From Sedimenticola sp. (lineage in GTDB: Bacteria > Pseudomonadota > Gammaproteobacteria > Chromatiales > Chromatiaceae), in NCBI GenBank assembly GCA_026983675.1, contig JALSTP010000196.1, positions 1-32,808 of the forward strand: a stretch of DNA of 32,808 nt, read 5' to 3'. The position numbers and the translations under genes are program-made. Below the pieces are notes generated by a model that saw only the letters and a list, made by a program, of their open reading frames with translations, was not told where the DNA came from and did no database searches. Shown piece by piece: positions 8,220-16,066 of the stretch. Positions within the stretch are counted from its first letter, which is position 1, and every line of letters begins with the position of its first letter.

Positions 8220-10734
8220 GCGAGATTTTATCAAGACACAGGCGGCCGTTACGGCGGCTTCGGTAGCGGGCGTCACCTTGCCCGCAAGCAAGGTGCTGGC
8301 AGATGAAAAATGGGATGCTGGCATCCGCTGGGACAAGGCGGCCTGCCGTTATTGCGGCACCGGCTGCAGTGTGCTGATCGGCACCCGGGACGGTAAAGTG
8401 GTCGCCAGCCAGGGCGATCCGGACGCACCGGTCAACAAGGGTCTGAACTGCATCAAGGGCTACTTTCTGCCCAAGATCCTCTATGGCAAGGACCGTCTGA
8501 CCAAACCGCTGTTGCGCAAGAAGAACGGCAAGTTCGACAAGAACGGCAAGTTCGAGGAGGTCTCCTGGGACGAAGCCTTCGATGTGATGGCGGAGAAGTG
8601 GAAGGCGGCGCTGAAAGCCAAGGGACCAACGGCGGTCGGCATGTTTGGTTCAGGTCAATGGACCGTGTGGGAAGGTTACGCGGCCTCGAAGCTCATGAAG
8701 GCGGGTTTTCGCTCCAACAATCTTGATCCCAACGCACGCCACTGCATGGCGTCGGCGGTGGGCGCTTTCATTCGGGGTTTCGGCATCGACGAACCCATGG
8801 GGTGCTACGACGATTTGGAAAAGGCGGACGTCTTCGTGCTGTGGGGATCGAACATGGCAGAGATGCATCCCATTCTGTGGTCACGCCTGACGGATACTCG
8901 TCTGACAAAGCCCGGGTGCGAAGTGCATGTGCTGTCGACCTACAAACATCGCTGCTTTGAGCTGGCCGACAACGGCATGGTCTTCAAGCCCCAGACCGAC
9001 TTGGCCATCCTCAACTATATTGCCAACTACATCATCCAGAACAAGGCTTATAACAAGGCGTTTATCGACAAGCATGTACAGTTCAACAAGACGCCGACGG
9101 ACATCGGCTATGGTCTGCGTCCCGAGGATCCCAGGGAGAAGGCGGCGAAGAATCGCGCCAAAGGCAAGCTGACCAAGATCAGCTTCGAGGAGTATGCGAA
9201 GTCGGTTGAGCCTTATACCCTGGAAAAGGCGAGCGAGCTTTCCGGTGTACCCAAGGACAAGCTGCTGAAGCTGGCCAAGGCCTACGCAGACCCGAAGAAG
9301 AAGGTCTCATCATACTGGACCATGGGCTTCAATCAGCATACGCGCGGTGTGTGGGTCAACGGCCTGTGCTACAACGTGCACCTGCTGATGGGCAAGATTT
9401 CCGAGCCGGGCAACGGGCCCTTCTCGCTGACGGGTCAGCCTTCCGCCTGCGGGACGGCGCGTGAGGTGGGGACCTTTGCCCATCGTCTGCCGGCCGATCT
9501 CGTGGTCAAGAAAGAGGCGCACCGCAAGATCGCGGAAAAGATCTGGAAACTGCCCGAAGGCACCATCAATCCGAAACCGGGCTATCACGCGGTCCTCATG
9601 AACCGCATGTTGAAGGATGGCAAGATGAATTGCTACTGGCAGCAGTGCAACAACAACATGCAGGCCGCGGCCAACCTGAATAACGAGACCTATCCAGGCT
9701 GGCGTAATCCGGATAATTTCGTTGCGGTCACGGACCCCTACCCAACCGTCTCAGCCATGGCGGCCGATCTGATTCTCCCCACTGCCATGTGGATCGAAAA
9801 GGAAGGCGCCTATGGCAACGCCGAGCGGCGGACCCAGTTCTGGCGTCAGCAGGTAAAGGCGCCTGGCGAGGCCAAGTCCGACCTGTGGCAGACCATGGAG
9901 TTCGCCAAGCGGTTCAAGATGGAAGAGGTCTGGCCACCGGAGCTGCTGGACAAGAAGCCGGAATACAAGGGCAAGACCATGTATGAGGTGTTGTTCGAAA
10001 ACGGTCAGGTCAACAAATATCCCAAGCAGAAGGTGACAGACTCGGAAGGCAACGAGTACATGAACGACGAGATGGAGCATTTCGGGTTCTATGTACAGAA
10101 GGGGCTGTTTGAGGAGTATGCCTCCTTTGGTCGTGGCCATGGCCACGATCTGGCGCCCTTCGACATGTACCACAAGGCACGCGGTTTGCGCTGGCCGGTG
10201 GTGGATGGCAAGGAGACGCTCTGGCGCTTCCGGGAAGGTTACGATCCCTACGTGGCGAAGAATAACCCGGAGGGCGCGAAAGGCGATGTCTTCTTCTATG
10301 GCAACAAGAAGAAGAATGGTGGACGCGCCAACATCATTACGGCGCCCTACGAGCCACCTGCGGAGAGCCCGGACAAAGAGTACGATCTCTGGCTTTGCAC
10401 AGGACGTATCCTGGAACACTGGCATTCGGGTTCCATGACACGGCGTGTCCCTGAGTTGTACCGGGCAGTGCCCAACGCCGTGGTGTTCATGAATAAGAAG
10501 GACGCCAGGAAGCGCAAGTTGCGCAACGGCCAGATGGCCAAGATCCAGTCGCGGCGGGGCGAGATCCTGTGTCGCGTGGAAACACGTGGGCGCAACCGTC
10601 CTCCAGAGGGGTTGGTATTCATTCCCTGGTTCGATGCTGGGCGGCTGGTCAACAAGCTGACGCTCGATGCCACCGACCCATTGTCCAAGGAAACGGATTA
10701 CAAGAAGTGCGCGGTGAAGATATCGAGGGCGTAG
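8206..10734 (+). CDS. napA: NapA, periplasmic nitrate reductase catalytic subunit
   Basis: NapA reduces nitrate to nitrite in the periplasm with a bis-MGD molybdenum centre and one [4Fe-4S] cluster. The product has 842 residues. A twin-arginine signal (LTRRDFIK, cleavage near residue 32) is followed by the cluster cysteines C47, C50, C54 and C82 (CRYCGTGC and GLNC). The molybdenum-ligand cysteine is C180 in [10 protein letters not shown], followed by the Nap-type [11 protein letters not shown] segment. The GTG start has AGGAGG about 7 bases upstream, inside napD. All key residues are present, so it should be active. Electrons arrive from NapC through NapB. Confidence 0.98.
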   Translation: MKLTRRDFIKTQAAVTAASVAGVTLPASKVLADEKWDAGIRWDKAACRYCGTGCSVLIGTRDGKVVASQGDPDAPVNKGLNCIKGYFLPKILYGKDRLTKPLLRKKNGKFDKNGKFEEVSWDEAFDVMAEKWKAALKAKGPTAVGMFGSGQWTVWEGYAASKLMKAGFRSNNLDPNARHCMASAVGAFIRGFGIDEPMGCYDDLEKADVFVLWGSNMAEMHPILWSRLTDTRLTKPGCEVHVLSTYKHRCFELADNGMVFKPQTDLAILNYIANYIIQNKAYNKAFIDKHVQFNKTPTDIGYGLRPEDPREKAAKNRAKGKLTKISFEEYAKSVEPYTLEKASELSGVPKDKLLKLAKAYADPKKKVSSYWTMGFNQHTRGVWVNGLCYNVHLLMGKISEPGNGPFSLTGQPSACGTAREVGTFAHRLPADLVVKKEAHRKIAEKIWKLPEGTINPKPGYHAVLMNRMLKDGKMNCYWQQCNNNMQAAANLNNETYPGWRNPDNFVAVTDPYPTVSAMAADLILPTAMWIEKEGAYGNAERRTQFWRQQVKAPGEAKSDLWQTMEFAKRFKMEEVWPPELLDKKPEYKGKTMYEVLFENGQVNKYPKQKVTDSEGNEYMNDEMEHFGFYVQKGLFEEYASFGRGHGHDLAPFDMYHKARGLRWPVVDGKETLWRFREGYDPYVAKNNPEGAKGDVFFYGNKKKNGGRANIITAPYEPPAESPDKEYDLWLCTGRILEHWHSGSMTRRVPELYRAVPNAVVFMNKKDARKRKLRNGQMAKIQSRRGEILCRVETRGRNRPPEGLVFIPWFDAGRLVNKLTLDATDPLSKETDYKKCAVKISRA

Positions 10735-10744
10735 GGATCGGTGA

Positions 10745-10771
10745 GGCCGGTCCGCTGGATGCGGGCCGGCC
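10745..10771 (+). other. Hairpin between napA and napG
   Basis: An 11-base stem (10745-10755 with 10761-10771, one G-U pair as RNA) closes a 5-base loop just after the napA stop. It is very GC-rich and has no downstream run of U, so it looks more like an mRNA processing or stabilising stem than a full terminator. It may set napA output apart from napG. The remaining bases up to 10827 hold no other clear signal. Confidence 0.5.
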
Positions 10772-10827
10772 GATTCGAACAGACGGCTGAGTATCTGGCT
10801 GTTTTCTCCTCAATTGGGAAAACCGAG

Positions 10828-11700
10828 ATGACAATCTCCAAGACACAGCGCAAGCAGACAGACGTCAACCGCCGCCAGTTTCTGGGCACCGTGTTCAAGA
10901 CTGCGGCGGGCGTGGGTCTCATGGGTATGGGGCTGGGCCTGTACGCCAAGCAGTCCTCGAAATTACCGCCTCAGGCGATACGCCCGCCGGGCGCGTTGCC
11001 AGAGGACGAATTTCTAGGGGCGTGCATACGTTGTGGCCTGTGTGTACGGGATTGCCCATATGAGATTTTGAAGCTGGGGCAGTTGGGGGACCAGGTGCCG
11101 ACCGGCACCCCCTATTTTACTGCCCGCACAGGTCCTTGCGAGATGTGCGAAGACATTCCCTGCATTCCGAACTGTCCGACCAACGCCTTGGATCATGCGT
11201 TGAAGGACATCAATAAGGCGCGCATGGGATTGGCGGTCTTGATAGACCATGAAACCTGTATTGCGTATCTCGGCCTGCGTTGCGAGGTGTGTTTCAACAT
11301 CTGTCCGATACGGGGTAAAGCGATTACCCTGGAATACCACCACAATAAACGATCAGGAAAGCATGCGTTGTTCCTCCCGATAGTGCATTCGGATGCATGC
11401 ACTGGATGCGGGCTTTGCGAGAAGGCCTGTATTTTGGAAGAGGCCGCCATCAAGGTCTTCCCGATCCACTTGGCGAAGGGCGAGCTTGGACATCACTATC
11501 GCGTGGGGTGGAAAGAGAAGGAAAAGGCGGGCAGATCGCTGGTCACGCCGGACATCAAGCATCGATATAACCTTCCGGAGGGCGTTCGTTACGATCTTCA
11601 AGGTGAGGGATTGATCATTGAACCGAAAGGCGGACAGGAGGAATTGCCCATGTCCTCCAACCCGCTCGATACCCTGAACAAGGGCCTGGAGAACAAGTGA
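10828..11700 (+). CDS. napG: NapG, ferredoxin-type quinol dehydrogenase subunit
   Basis: NapG is a periplasmic or membrane-associated protein with four [4Fe-4S] clusters that, with NapH, passes electrons from quinol toward NapC, NapB and NapA. I start at MTISKTQRKQTDVNRRQFLG; the NRRQFLG piece is a Tat signal motif. The product has 290 residues and four clusters: CIRCGLCVRDCP, CEMCEDIPCIPNCP, CEVCFNICP and CTGCGLCEKAC. An upstream in-frame ATG (10741) would run through the intercistronic hairpin and add a non-conserved leader. The stop overlaps the napH start. Confidence 0.95.
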   Translation: MTISKTQRKQTDVNRRQFLGTVFKTAAGVGLMGMGLGLYAKQSSKLPPQAIRPPGALPEDEFLGACIRCGLCVRDCPYEILKLGQLGDQVPTGTPYFTARTGPCEMCEDIPCIPNCPTNALDHALKDINKARMGLAVLIDHETCIAYLGLRCEVCFNICPIRGKAITLEYHHNKRSGKHALFLPIVHSDACTGCGLCEKACILEEAAIKVFPIHLAKGELGHHYRVGWKEKEKAGRSLVTPDIKHRYNLPEGVRYDLQGEGLIIEPKGGQEELPMSSNPLDTLNKGLENK

Positions 11701-12629
11701 TGGCGCGCGAAGGGGTGGGGGCCGAGGCCATCGAGAAAAAGGGCTGGCTGAAGGCCCATAGATGGCTCATTTCCCGGCGCATCAGCCAGATCGGCATTCT
11801 GGCGTTGTTCCTGGCCGGGACGGTGGGGGGCGTTTGGATCGTAAAGGGCAATCTGGCTTCCAGCCTGACATTGGATGTACTCCCGCTGACCGATCCTCAC
11901 GTTCTGTTGCAAGCGATCCTCGCCGGTGTGAAGCCCCACAAAGAAGCCATCATTGGCGTGGTTTTGGTGGTGGCCTTCTACATGCTGGTGGGGGGGCGGG
12001 TTTACTGTTCCTGGGTATGCCCGGTGAATATGGTGACGGATGCGGCCTCCTGGCTGAGGCGGAAATTCGGTATTCGCAGCACATCGCAGATCTCGCGGTC
12101 CACGCGGTACTGGGTGCTGGGCCTTACGTTCTTGCTGCCGCTTATCACCGGCTCCATCGTGTGGGAGCTGTTCAATCCCGTCTCGATGATGTTTCGGGGC
12201 ATCGTGTTTGGCATGGGGATGGCGTGGATCATTATCCTCGGTGTATTCGTGTTCGATCTCTTCGTGACGAAGGAAGGCTGGTGTGGTCGGGTATGTCCCG
12301 TGGGCGCGTTCTACAGCCTCGTTGGCGCCAAGAGCTTGGTGCGGGTGGTCGCGGATCGACGCTCCGAGTGCGACGACTGCATGGACTGCTTCGCCGTTTG
12401 CCCTGAATCGCAGGTCATCAAACCGGCTTTGAAGGGCGCGGGAAAAGGGATTGGCCCCGTCATTCTTTCGTCCAATTGCACCAACTGTGGCCGGTGCATC
12501 GACGTGTGCGCGGAGGAGGTATTTCGCTTTGGAACGCGGTTTTCAAAAGAAAAGGGCGACGGTATCAACACAGAGGGCAGCTTAGGGAAGAAAAGGGCGG
12601 CGGAAAAACCCTCGGCAAATGCAGCATGA
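11700..12629 (+). CDS. napH: NapH, membrane ferredoxin-type quinol oxidase subunit
   Basis: NapH is an inner-membrane partner of NapG. The product has 309 residues with four helices, the paired cytoplasmic motifs CSWVCPV and CGRVCPVG, and two C-terminal [4Fe-4S] motifs, CDDCMDCFAVCP and CTNCGRCIDVC. ATG at 11700 overlaps the napG stop by one base; a GTG at 11697 is also possible, with GGAG at 11687-11690 serving either. The last 30 residues are charged and poor in structure, which is usual for the family. Confidence 0.94.
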   Translation: MAREGVGAEAIEKKGWLKAHRWLISRRISQIGILALFLAGTVGGVWIVKGNLASSLTLDVLPLTDPHVLLQAILAGVKPHKEAIIGVVLVVAFYMLVGGRVYCSWVCPVNMVTDAASWLRRKFGIRSTSQISRSTRYWVLGLTFLLPLITGSIVWELFNPVSMMFRGIVFGMGMAWIIILGVFVFDLFVTKEGWCGRVCPVGAFYSLVGAKSLVRVVADRRSECDDCMDCFAVCPESQVIKPALKGAGKGIGPVILSSNCTNCGRCIDVCAEEVFRFGTRFSKEKGDGINTEGSLGKKRAAEKPSANAA

Positions 12630-12671
12630 AAGACACACCCTGGTAAAGATAGTAATTTGATGGAGATAAAG

Positions 12672-13100
12672 ATGAAAAAGAGCATTGTAACTCTCACGAT
12701 TGCCAGCATGGCATTGGTATTCAGCGGAGCTGCGATATCTGGCGTGAAATCATTGCGCGGTGGAGAGGATATCGAAGCGATGGCAAAAAAGCCGATAAAG
12801 GCAAAACCCATGGTGGTGGAGGGCGGTATCGAGCGGAACTACAAGATCCAGCCCCCTCTCATTCCTCACAAGATAGACAAGGAAAAGATCAACTTGAAGA
12901 TCAACACCTGTCTCAAGTGCCATTCGGAAAAGACATATAAGAAGAAAAAGGCGCCCAAGATCGGTGATAGTCACTACATTGACCGAAATGGCAAGGTGTT
13001 GAAGACGGTATCGAGGCGCCGTTATTTCTGCAATCAGTGTCATGCACCTCAAACCAATGCATCCCCCTTGGTGCAAAACGTATTCGAGGGCGCGAAGTGA
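12672..13100 (+). CDS. napB: NapB, dihaem cytochrome c electron donor to NapA
   Basis: NapB is the small periplasmic subunit that receives electrons from NapC and gives them to NapA. I start at MKKSIVTLTIASMALVFSGA (12672) because GGAG lies 6 bases upstream; two further in-frame starts occur within the preceding 15 bases. The product has 142 residues: a signal peptide (about 1-24) and two haem sites, CLKCH and CNQCH. Other histidines (for example in LIPHKID and DSHYID) are candidates for axial ligands, as in the family. Haem insertion depends on the divergent ccm operon. Confidence 0.95.
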   Translation: MKKSIVTLTIASMALVFSGAAISGVKSLRGGEDIEAMAKKPIKAKPMVVEGGIERNYKIQPPLIPHKIDKEKINLKINTCLKCHSEKTYKKKKAPKIGDSHYIDRNGKVLKTVSRRRYFCNQCHAPQTNASPLVQNVFEGAK

Positions 13101-13112
13101 TATGAGCGGTTT

Positions 13113-13158
13113 CAGAGCCCCCCTTGGCTGCATGATGGGCACGCCAAGGGGGGCTCTG
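13113..13158 (+). other. Strong hairpin between napB and napC
   Basis: Positions 13113-13128 and 13143-13158 form a perfect 16-base inverted repeat around a 14-base loop, just after the napB stop. It contains a run of six C on one side and six G on the other, so the RNA stem would be very stable. It is not followed by a U run. napC begins 90 bases downstream with AGGAA ahead of its ATG. The stem may protect the napFDAGHB message or lower napC expression. Confidence 0.6.
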
Positions 13159-13247
13159 CAAGAGTGGCTTTGTGAGGTACGGGGTGGTTGGTTCGTATTC
13201 ACAAGCGTGAGTGCATTGAATCTAATAAAAATGACAGGAATAGAATT

Positions 13248-13826
13248 ATGACGAGTAGCGCCAAACGCGGGACCTTCGGGGTGTTGGTTATCGGCATTGT
13301 GCTGGGTGTGATCCTCTGGGGGGGATTCAACTGGACGCTGGAGCTGACGAATACCGAGCAGTTTTGTATTTCATGCCATGAAATGAAAGACACGCCGTAT
13401 CAGGAATTGCAGGAAACCATCCATTTCTCAAATAGAACGGGTGTGCGTGCGACCTGCCCGGATTGCCACGTGCCGCGGCAATGGATCTACAAGATCGTCA
13501 GAAAGATAAAGGCGAGCAACGAGTTGTATCACCACTTCATTGCCAAGGATGTGGATACACCCGAGAAATTCGAGGCGAAACGGTTCGAGTTGGCAAAGCA
13601 CGTGTGGCGAACCATGAAGGAAACCGATTCAAGGGAATGCCGCAATTGCCACAAGTTCGATTCCATGGATTTCGACCGGCAGGAAAGCCGCAGCGCCGAT
13701 GCGCATGAGGAGGCCATCGACAAGAATCTGACCTGCATCGACTGTCATAAGGGTATCTCTCACCAGTTGCCAGAAGAATACGATCCCGAAAAGGATTTGC
13801 CTGGGGAGAGTATCTACTATAAGTAA
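13248..13826 (+). CDS. napC: NapC, tetrahaem quinol dehydrogenase
   Basis: NapC belongs to the NapC/NirT/NrfH family and moves electrons from membrane quinol to NapB. Starting at MTSSAKRGTFGVLVIGIVLG the product has 192 residues, with AGGAA upstream of the start. One N-terminal membrane helix (about 10-28) anchors a periplasmic domain with four haem sites: CISCH, CPDCH, CRNCH and CIDCH. The conserved histidines in SNELYHHFIA are also present. Length and four-haem layout fit NapC; position at the end of napFDAGHB makes NrfH less likely. Confidence 0.95.
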   Translation: MTSSAKRGTFGVLVIGIVLGVILWGGFNWTLELTNTEQFCISCHEMKDTPYQELQETIHFSNRTGVRATCPDCHVPRQWIYKIVRKIKASNELYHHFIAKDVDTPEKFEAKRFELAKHVWRTMKETDSRECRNCHKFDSMDFDRQESRSADAHEEAIDKNLTCIDCHKGISHQLPEEYDPEKDLPGESIYYK

Positions 13827-13845
13827 TCGGGGTAAGGCGATGTAT

Positions 13846-13874
13846 TTGCCGGGACAAGCGGCTTGTCCCGGCAA
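13846..13874 (+). terminator. Terminator-like hairpin after napC
   Basis: A perfect 13-base stem (13846-13858 with 13862-13874) closes a 3-base loop 19 bases after the napC stop. It is GC-rich and well placed to end the nap operon. There is no clear run of T after it on the plus strand, so it may end transcription weakly or need Rho, or it may protect the 3' end of the message. Confidence 0.65.
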
Positions 13875-14144
13875 GTCGCCCAAGGTTCTCCGTATGGGTT
13901 CTGTCATCGTTTGCCTTAATAAGAAAGTGGGTTCTATCGTAGGCGCTTCCTTGCCCGCCCGGTGTTTTAGGACAATAATCGGTTGAGAGGCGCACCGCCG
14001 GGTTTTGGCAGGATGTTGAAAAAGGGCGATTTGCGGCGGTCTGTGCACGGTCTTTGCTGAAGCGTATTTGGCAGGCTGACCTTGCCGGAGTCCGGCACGG
14101 GTGTCCACGGGTACGAGAAACCTTGGGAGAGAGGGGGAAAGCAG
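13875..14144. other. Intergenic region between nap and moaA
   Basis: I see no gene in these 270 bases. Together with the preceding hairpin they form a gap of 318 bases. A stretch around 14012-14025 (GGATGTTGAAAAAG) resembles ends of some insertion sequences, but no partner end was found. A short GCCGG-AGT-CCGGC stem lies near 14083. A molybdenum cofactor riboswitch was looked for by eye and not recognised. A purine-rich ribosome site (GAGAGGGGG) precedes moaA. Confidence 0.4.
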
Positions 14145-15125
14145 ATGAGAGAACTGGTCGATCCCTTTGGCCGTAGAATCGAATACCTGCGCCTTTCGGT
14201 GACGGATAGGTGTGATTTTCGTTGTTTCTACTGCATCCCCAAGGGTTTCAAGGATTTCACCCCGCCCGATACATGGCTGTCGTTCGACGAGATTGAGCGC
14301 GTTGTGCGGCTGTTTTCCGAGTTGGGGGTGAGCAAGGTACGATTGACGGGCGGTGAACCGCTGGTTCGCAAGAATCTGCCGGAATTGGCCAGCCGCATCG
14401 GGGCCTTGCCGGGGATTCAGGACCTCTCGCTCAGCACCAATGCCTCCAGGTTGGCGAAGCACGCAGACTCACTCAAGAGGGCGGGCGTGGGGCGTATCAA
14501 TGTCAGCCTCGACTCTCTCGATGCCGACCGCTTCAAGGAGATCACACATGGTGACCTGGATAAGGTCATCGAGGGTCTTATGGTGGCCAAACGCGCCGGT
14601 CTCGATCCGATCAAGATCAACATGGTCGTCATGAGGGGTATCAACGACCATGAGATCGGCGAGATGGTGGATTTCTGTCTGCAAAACGATTTCACTCTGC
14701 GCTTTATCGAGACCATGCCGATGGGGGACACGGGGCGTAGGGCCACCGACCTTTACGTGGGACTGGATACTGTTCGCAGACGCCTCGAAGAGCAATTCGA
14801 ATTGGAGACGGCTGTGATGCCGGGGGGCGGTCCGGCCTCCTATGTCCGCGTCAAGGGGACCTCGCTCAGGATTGGTTTCATCACGCCGATGTCACAACAC
14901 TTCTGTGAAAGATGTAACCGCGTCAGGCTCTCCGTCGAGGGGACGCTCTTCCTATGTCTGGGTCAGACGGACAGGATGGAGTTGCGGCCCATGTTACGCT
15001 CGGGAATGGACGACGAGGCGTTGAAGGCGCAGATCATGGCCGCCATTGATCGCAAGCCGGAACGCCACGAATTCAACGAAAAACCGGAGCAGGTGGTGCG
15101 CATCATGTCCCTGACTGGGGGCTAA
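14145..15125 (+). CDS. moaA: MoaA, GTP 3',8-cyclase for molybdenum cofactor
   Basis: MoaA is a radical-SAM enzyme that starts molybdopterin synthesis by cyclising GTP, with MoaC acting next. I start at MRELVDPFGRRIEYLRLSVT, which has a purine-rich ribosome site just upstream; an ATG 63 bases earlier adds a leader not typical of the family. The product has 326 residues. The radical-SAM motif is CDFRCFYC, the C-terminal second cluster is in CERCNRVRLSVEGTLFLCLG, and the protein ends in the conserved Gly-Gly. NapA needs this cofactor, which explains the location. No other mo genes are in the window. The stop codon TAA is also the start of a short repeat. Confidence 0.96.
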   Translation: MRELVDPFGRRIEYLRLSVTDRCDFRCFYCIPKGFKDFTPPDTWLSFDEIERVVRLFSELGVSKVRLTGGEPLVRKNLPELASRIGALPGIQDLSLSTNASRLAKHADSLKRAGVGRINVSLDSLDADRFKEITHGDLDKVIEGLMVAKRAGLDPIKINMVVMRGINDHEIGEMVDFCLQNDFTLRFIETMPMGDTGRRATDLYVGLDTVRRRLEEQFELETAVMPGGGPASYVRVKGTSLRIGFITPMSQHFCERCNRVRLSVEGTLFLCLGQTDRMELRPMLRSGMDDEALKAQIMAAIDRKPERHEFNEKPEQVVRIMSLTGG

Positions 15126-15154
15126 CCCGCATTTCTTAGCGGATTGACGTGCCC
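15125..15154 (+). repeat. Short dispersed repeat, copy 1
   Basis: Thirty bases starting at the last base of the moaA stop codon match 18715-18744 at 25 of 30 positions; the first 12 bases (ACCCGCATTTCT) are identical. It may be the tip of an old insertion sequence or a repeat family of its own. No internal structure or matching second end was found, so the class is open. Confidence 0.4.
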
Positions 15155-15251
15155 TCGCTTGTTCTTTGGAAGTCCCGCCAATGGGTACTTGGACCCCTCA
15201 TTTTTAGACGATCCGGTGGGGCATTCATATCCACTGTAAATGCAGTGCGCT

Positions 15252-15419
15252 CTAGCCCGGATTATTTATGAATCGCCGCGATGATTGCACAGAGAATTGT
15301 CCGCACAGGGGATTTTCCGACCGAGTGGAATACGGGCTGTATTGCCGAGGAAGGAAAATTCCCTGTGTGGACAAGGATCAAGCAAGGGCGCGAGCGACTT
15401 CATGAATAATCCGGGCTAG
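15252..15419 (+). mobile_element. Family C MITE-like element, copy 1
   Basis: A 160-base core (15256-15415) lies between two CTAG tetranucleotides (15252-15255 and 15416-15419). Its ends are inverted repeats: CCCGGATTATTTATGAA on the left and TTCATGAATAATCCGGG on the right (one mismatch). The inside holds a second inverted repeat around ATTTTCC/GGAAAAT, so the whole unit can fold into a long hairpin. It carries no gene. The core is 155/160 identical to the reverse complement of 19392-19551, and all five differences are transitions. The right CTAG holds the stop codon of the neighbouring DsrE-like gene. The element with its flanks fills most of the gap between moaA and that gene. Confidence 0.88.
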
Positions 15420-15913
15420 CGTATCTCGTCGATGGAGAACCGCTTTTCGAAGATGCGGGGCGTGATGAGCGCATAGCCCTTGAGTTGCCAGTGCGCCAGC
15501 TCCGTCAGCGCCGACGGTACCAGCTGAATAAAGTCATAGAAATCCTTGGCGCTGTAGTCATAATCTTTCGCCGCCAGGCCGCACACTTTGAACTCCACGC
15601 CCAACTCTGCGTAGTAGCGCATCCTCTCCACGGCCTCCCGGTATTTTTCGTAGTTGTGCTCCACGGTGGTGACGATCTCGGTGCCGTGAATAACCACAAT
15701 AATGTGGTGATCGTCGATGGGCATGTCGTAGGGCGAGTCGCTGAGCGGGTTGACCAGTGAACGGATCCAGAATAAGGCACTGTTGATCTTGGCCGGTGTA
15801 TCCAGAAAGAAATCGAAGACCACTTTCTGAGGGGTATAAGGGGTTTCCACCACCTGTGCCTCTGCGTGGAGGATCATCGGCCAAAGCAGCAATAGGGTGA
15901 TAAACGAACGCAT
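15416..15913 (-). CDS. Secreted DsrE/DsrF-like protein
   Basis: The product has about 165 residues. I start it at MRSFITLLLLWPMILHAEA (15913), which is a signal peptide; AAGGA lies just upstream. The open frame extends further but the extra part is unlike a leader. The mature part resembles the DsrE/DsrF/YchN fold family: a first strand KVVFDFF, a central strand HHIIVVIHG, the segment RMRYYAELGVEFKVCG with the single conserved-type cysteine, and a final YALITPR strand. DsrE-like proteins often carry or move sulfane sulfur, but the substrate here is unknown. The stop codon TAG lies in the CTAG that borders a MITE. Confidence 0.75.
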   Translation of the reverse strand: MRSFITLLLLWPMILHAEAQVVETPYTPQKVVFDFFLDTPAKINSALFWIRSLVNPLSDSPYDMPIDDHHIIVVIHGTEIVTTVEHNYEKYREAVERMRYYAELGVEFKVCGLAAKDYDYSAKDFYDFIQLVPSALTELAHWQLKGYALITPRIFEKRFSIDEIR

Positions 15914-16066
15914 CGTCATCCTTTCATCGAATAACTGGTAATCAAATAATAGACCACCCTTCAGTGGTCGCGCCCTTGCGATCGACAGGGTTTTGGGTAC
16001 ACGATTGAAAAGCCTGCTCGACACCTCAATATTCGAATCAGGCCTGTACAGTAGGGTTCCCTTACC

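Noticed and set aside
14012-14025. Possible insertion sequence end (GGATGTTGAAAAAG)
   Set aside because: No matching inverted end, transposase or target duplication in the region.
13875-14144. Molybdenum cofactor riboswitch ahead of moaA
   Set aside because: No conserved Moco motif arrangement could be seen by eye; a covariance model search would be decisive.
15914-16066. SAH riboswitch ahead of ahcY
   Set aside because: Only a small GCCTG/CAGGC stem is visible; the conserved SAH riboswitch core was not recognised.
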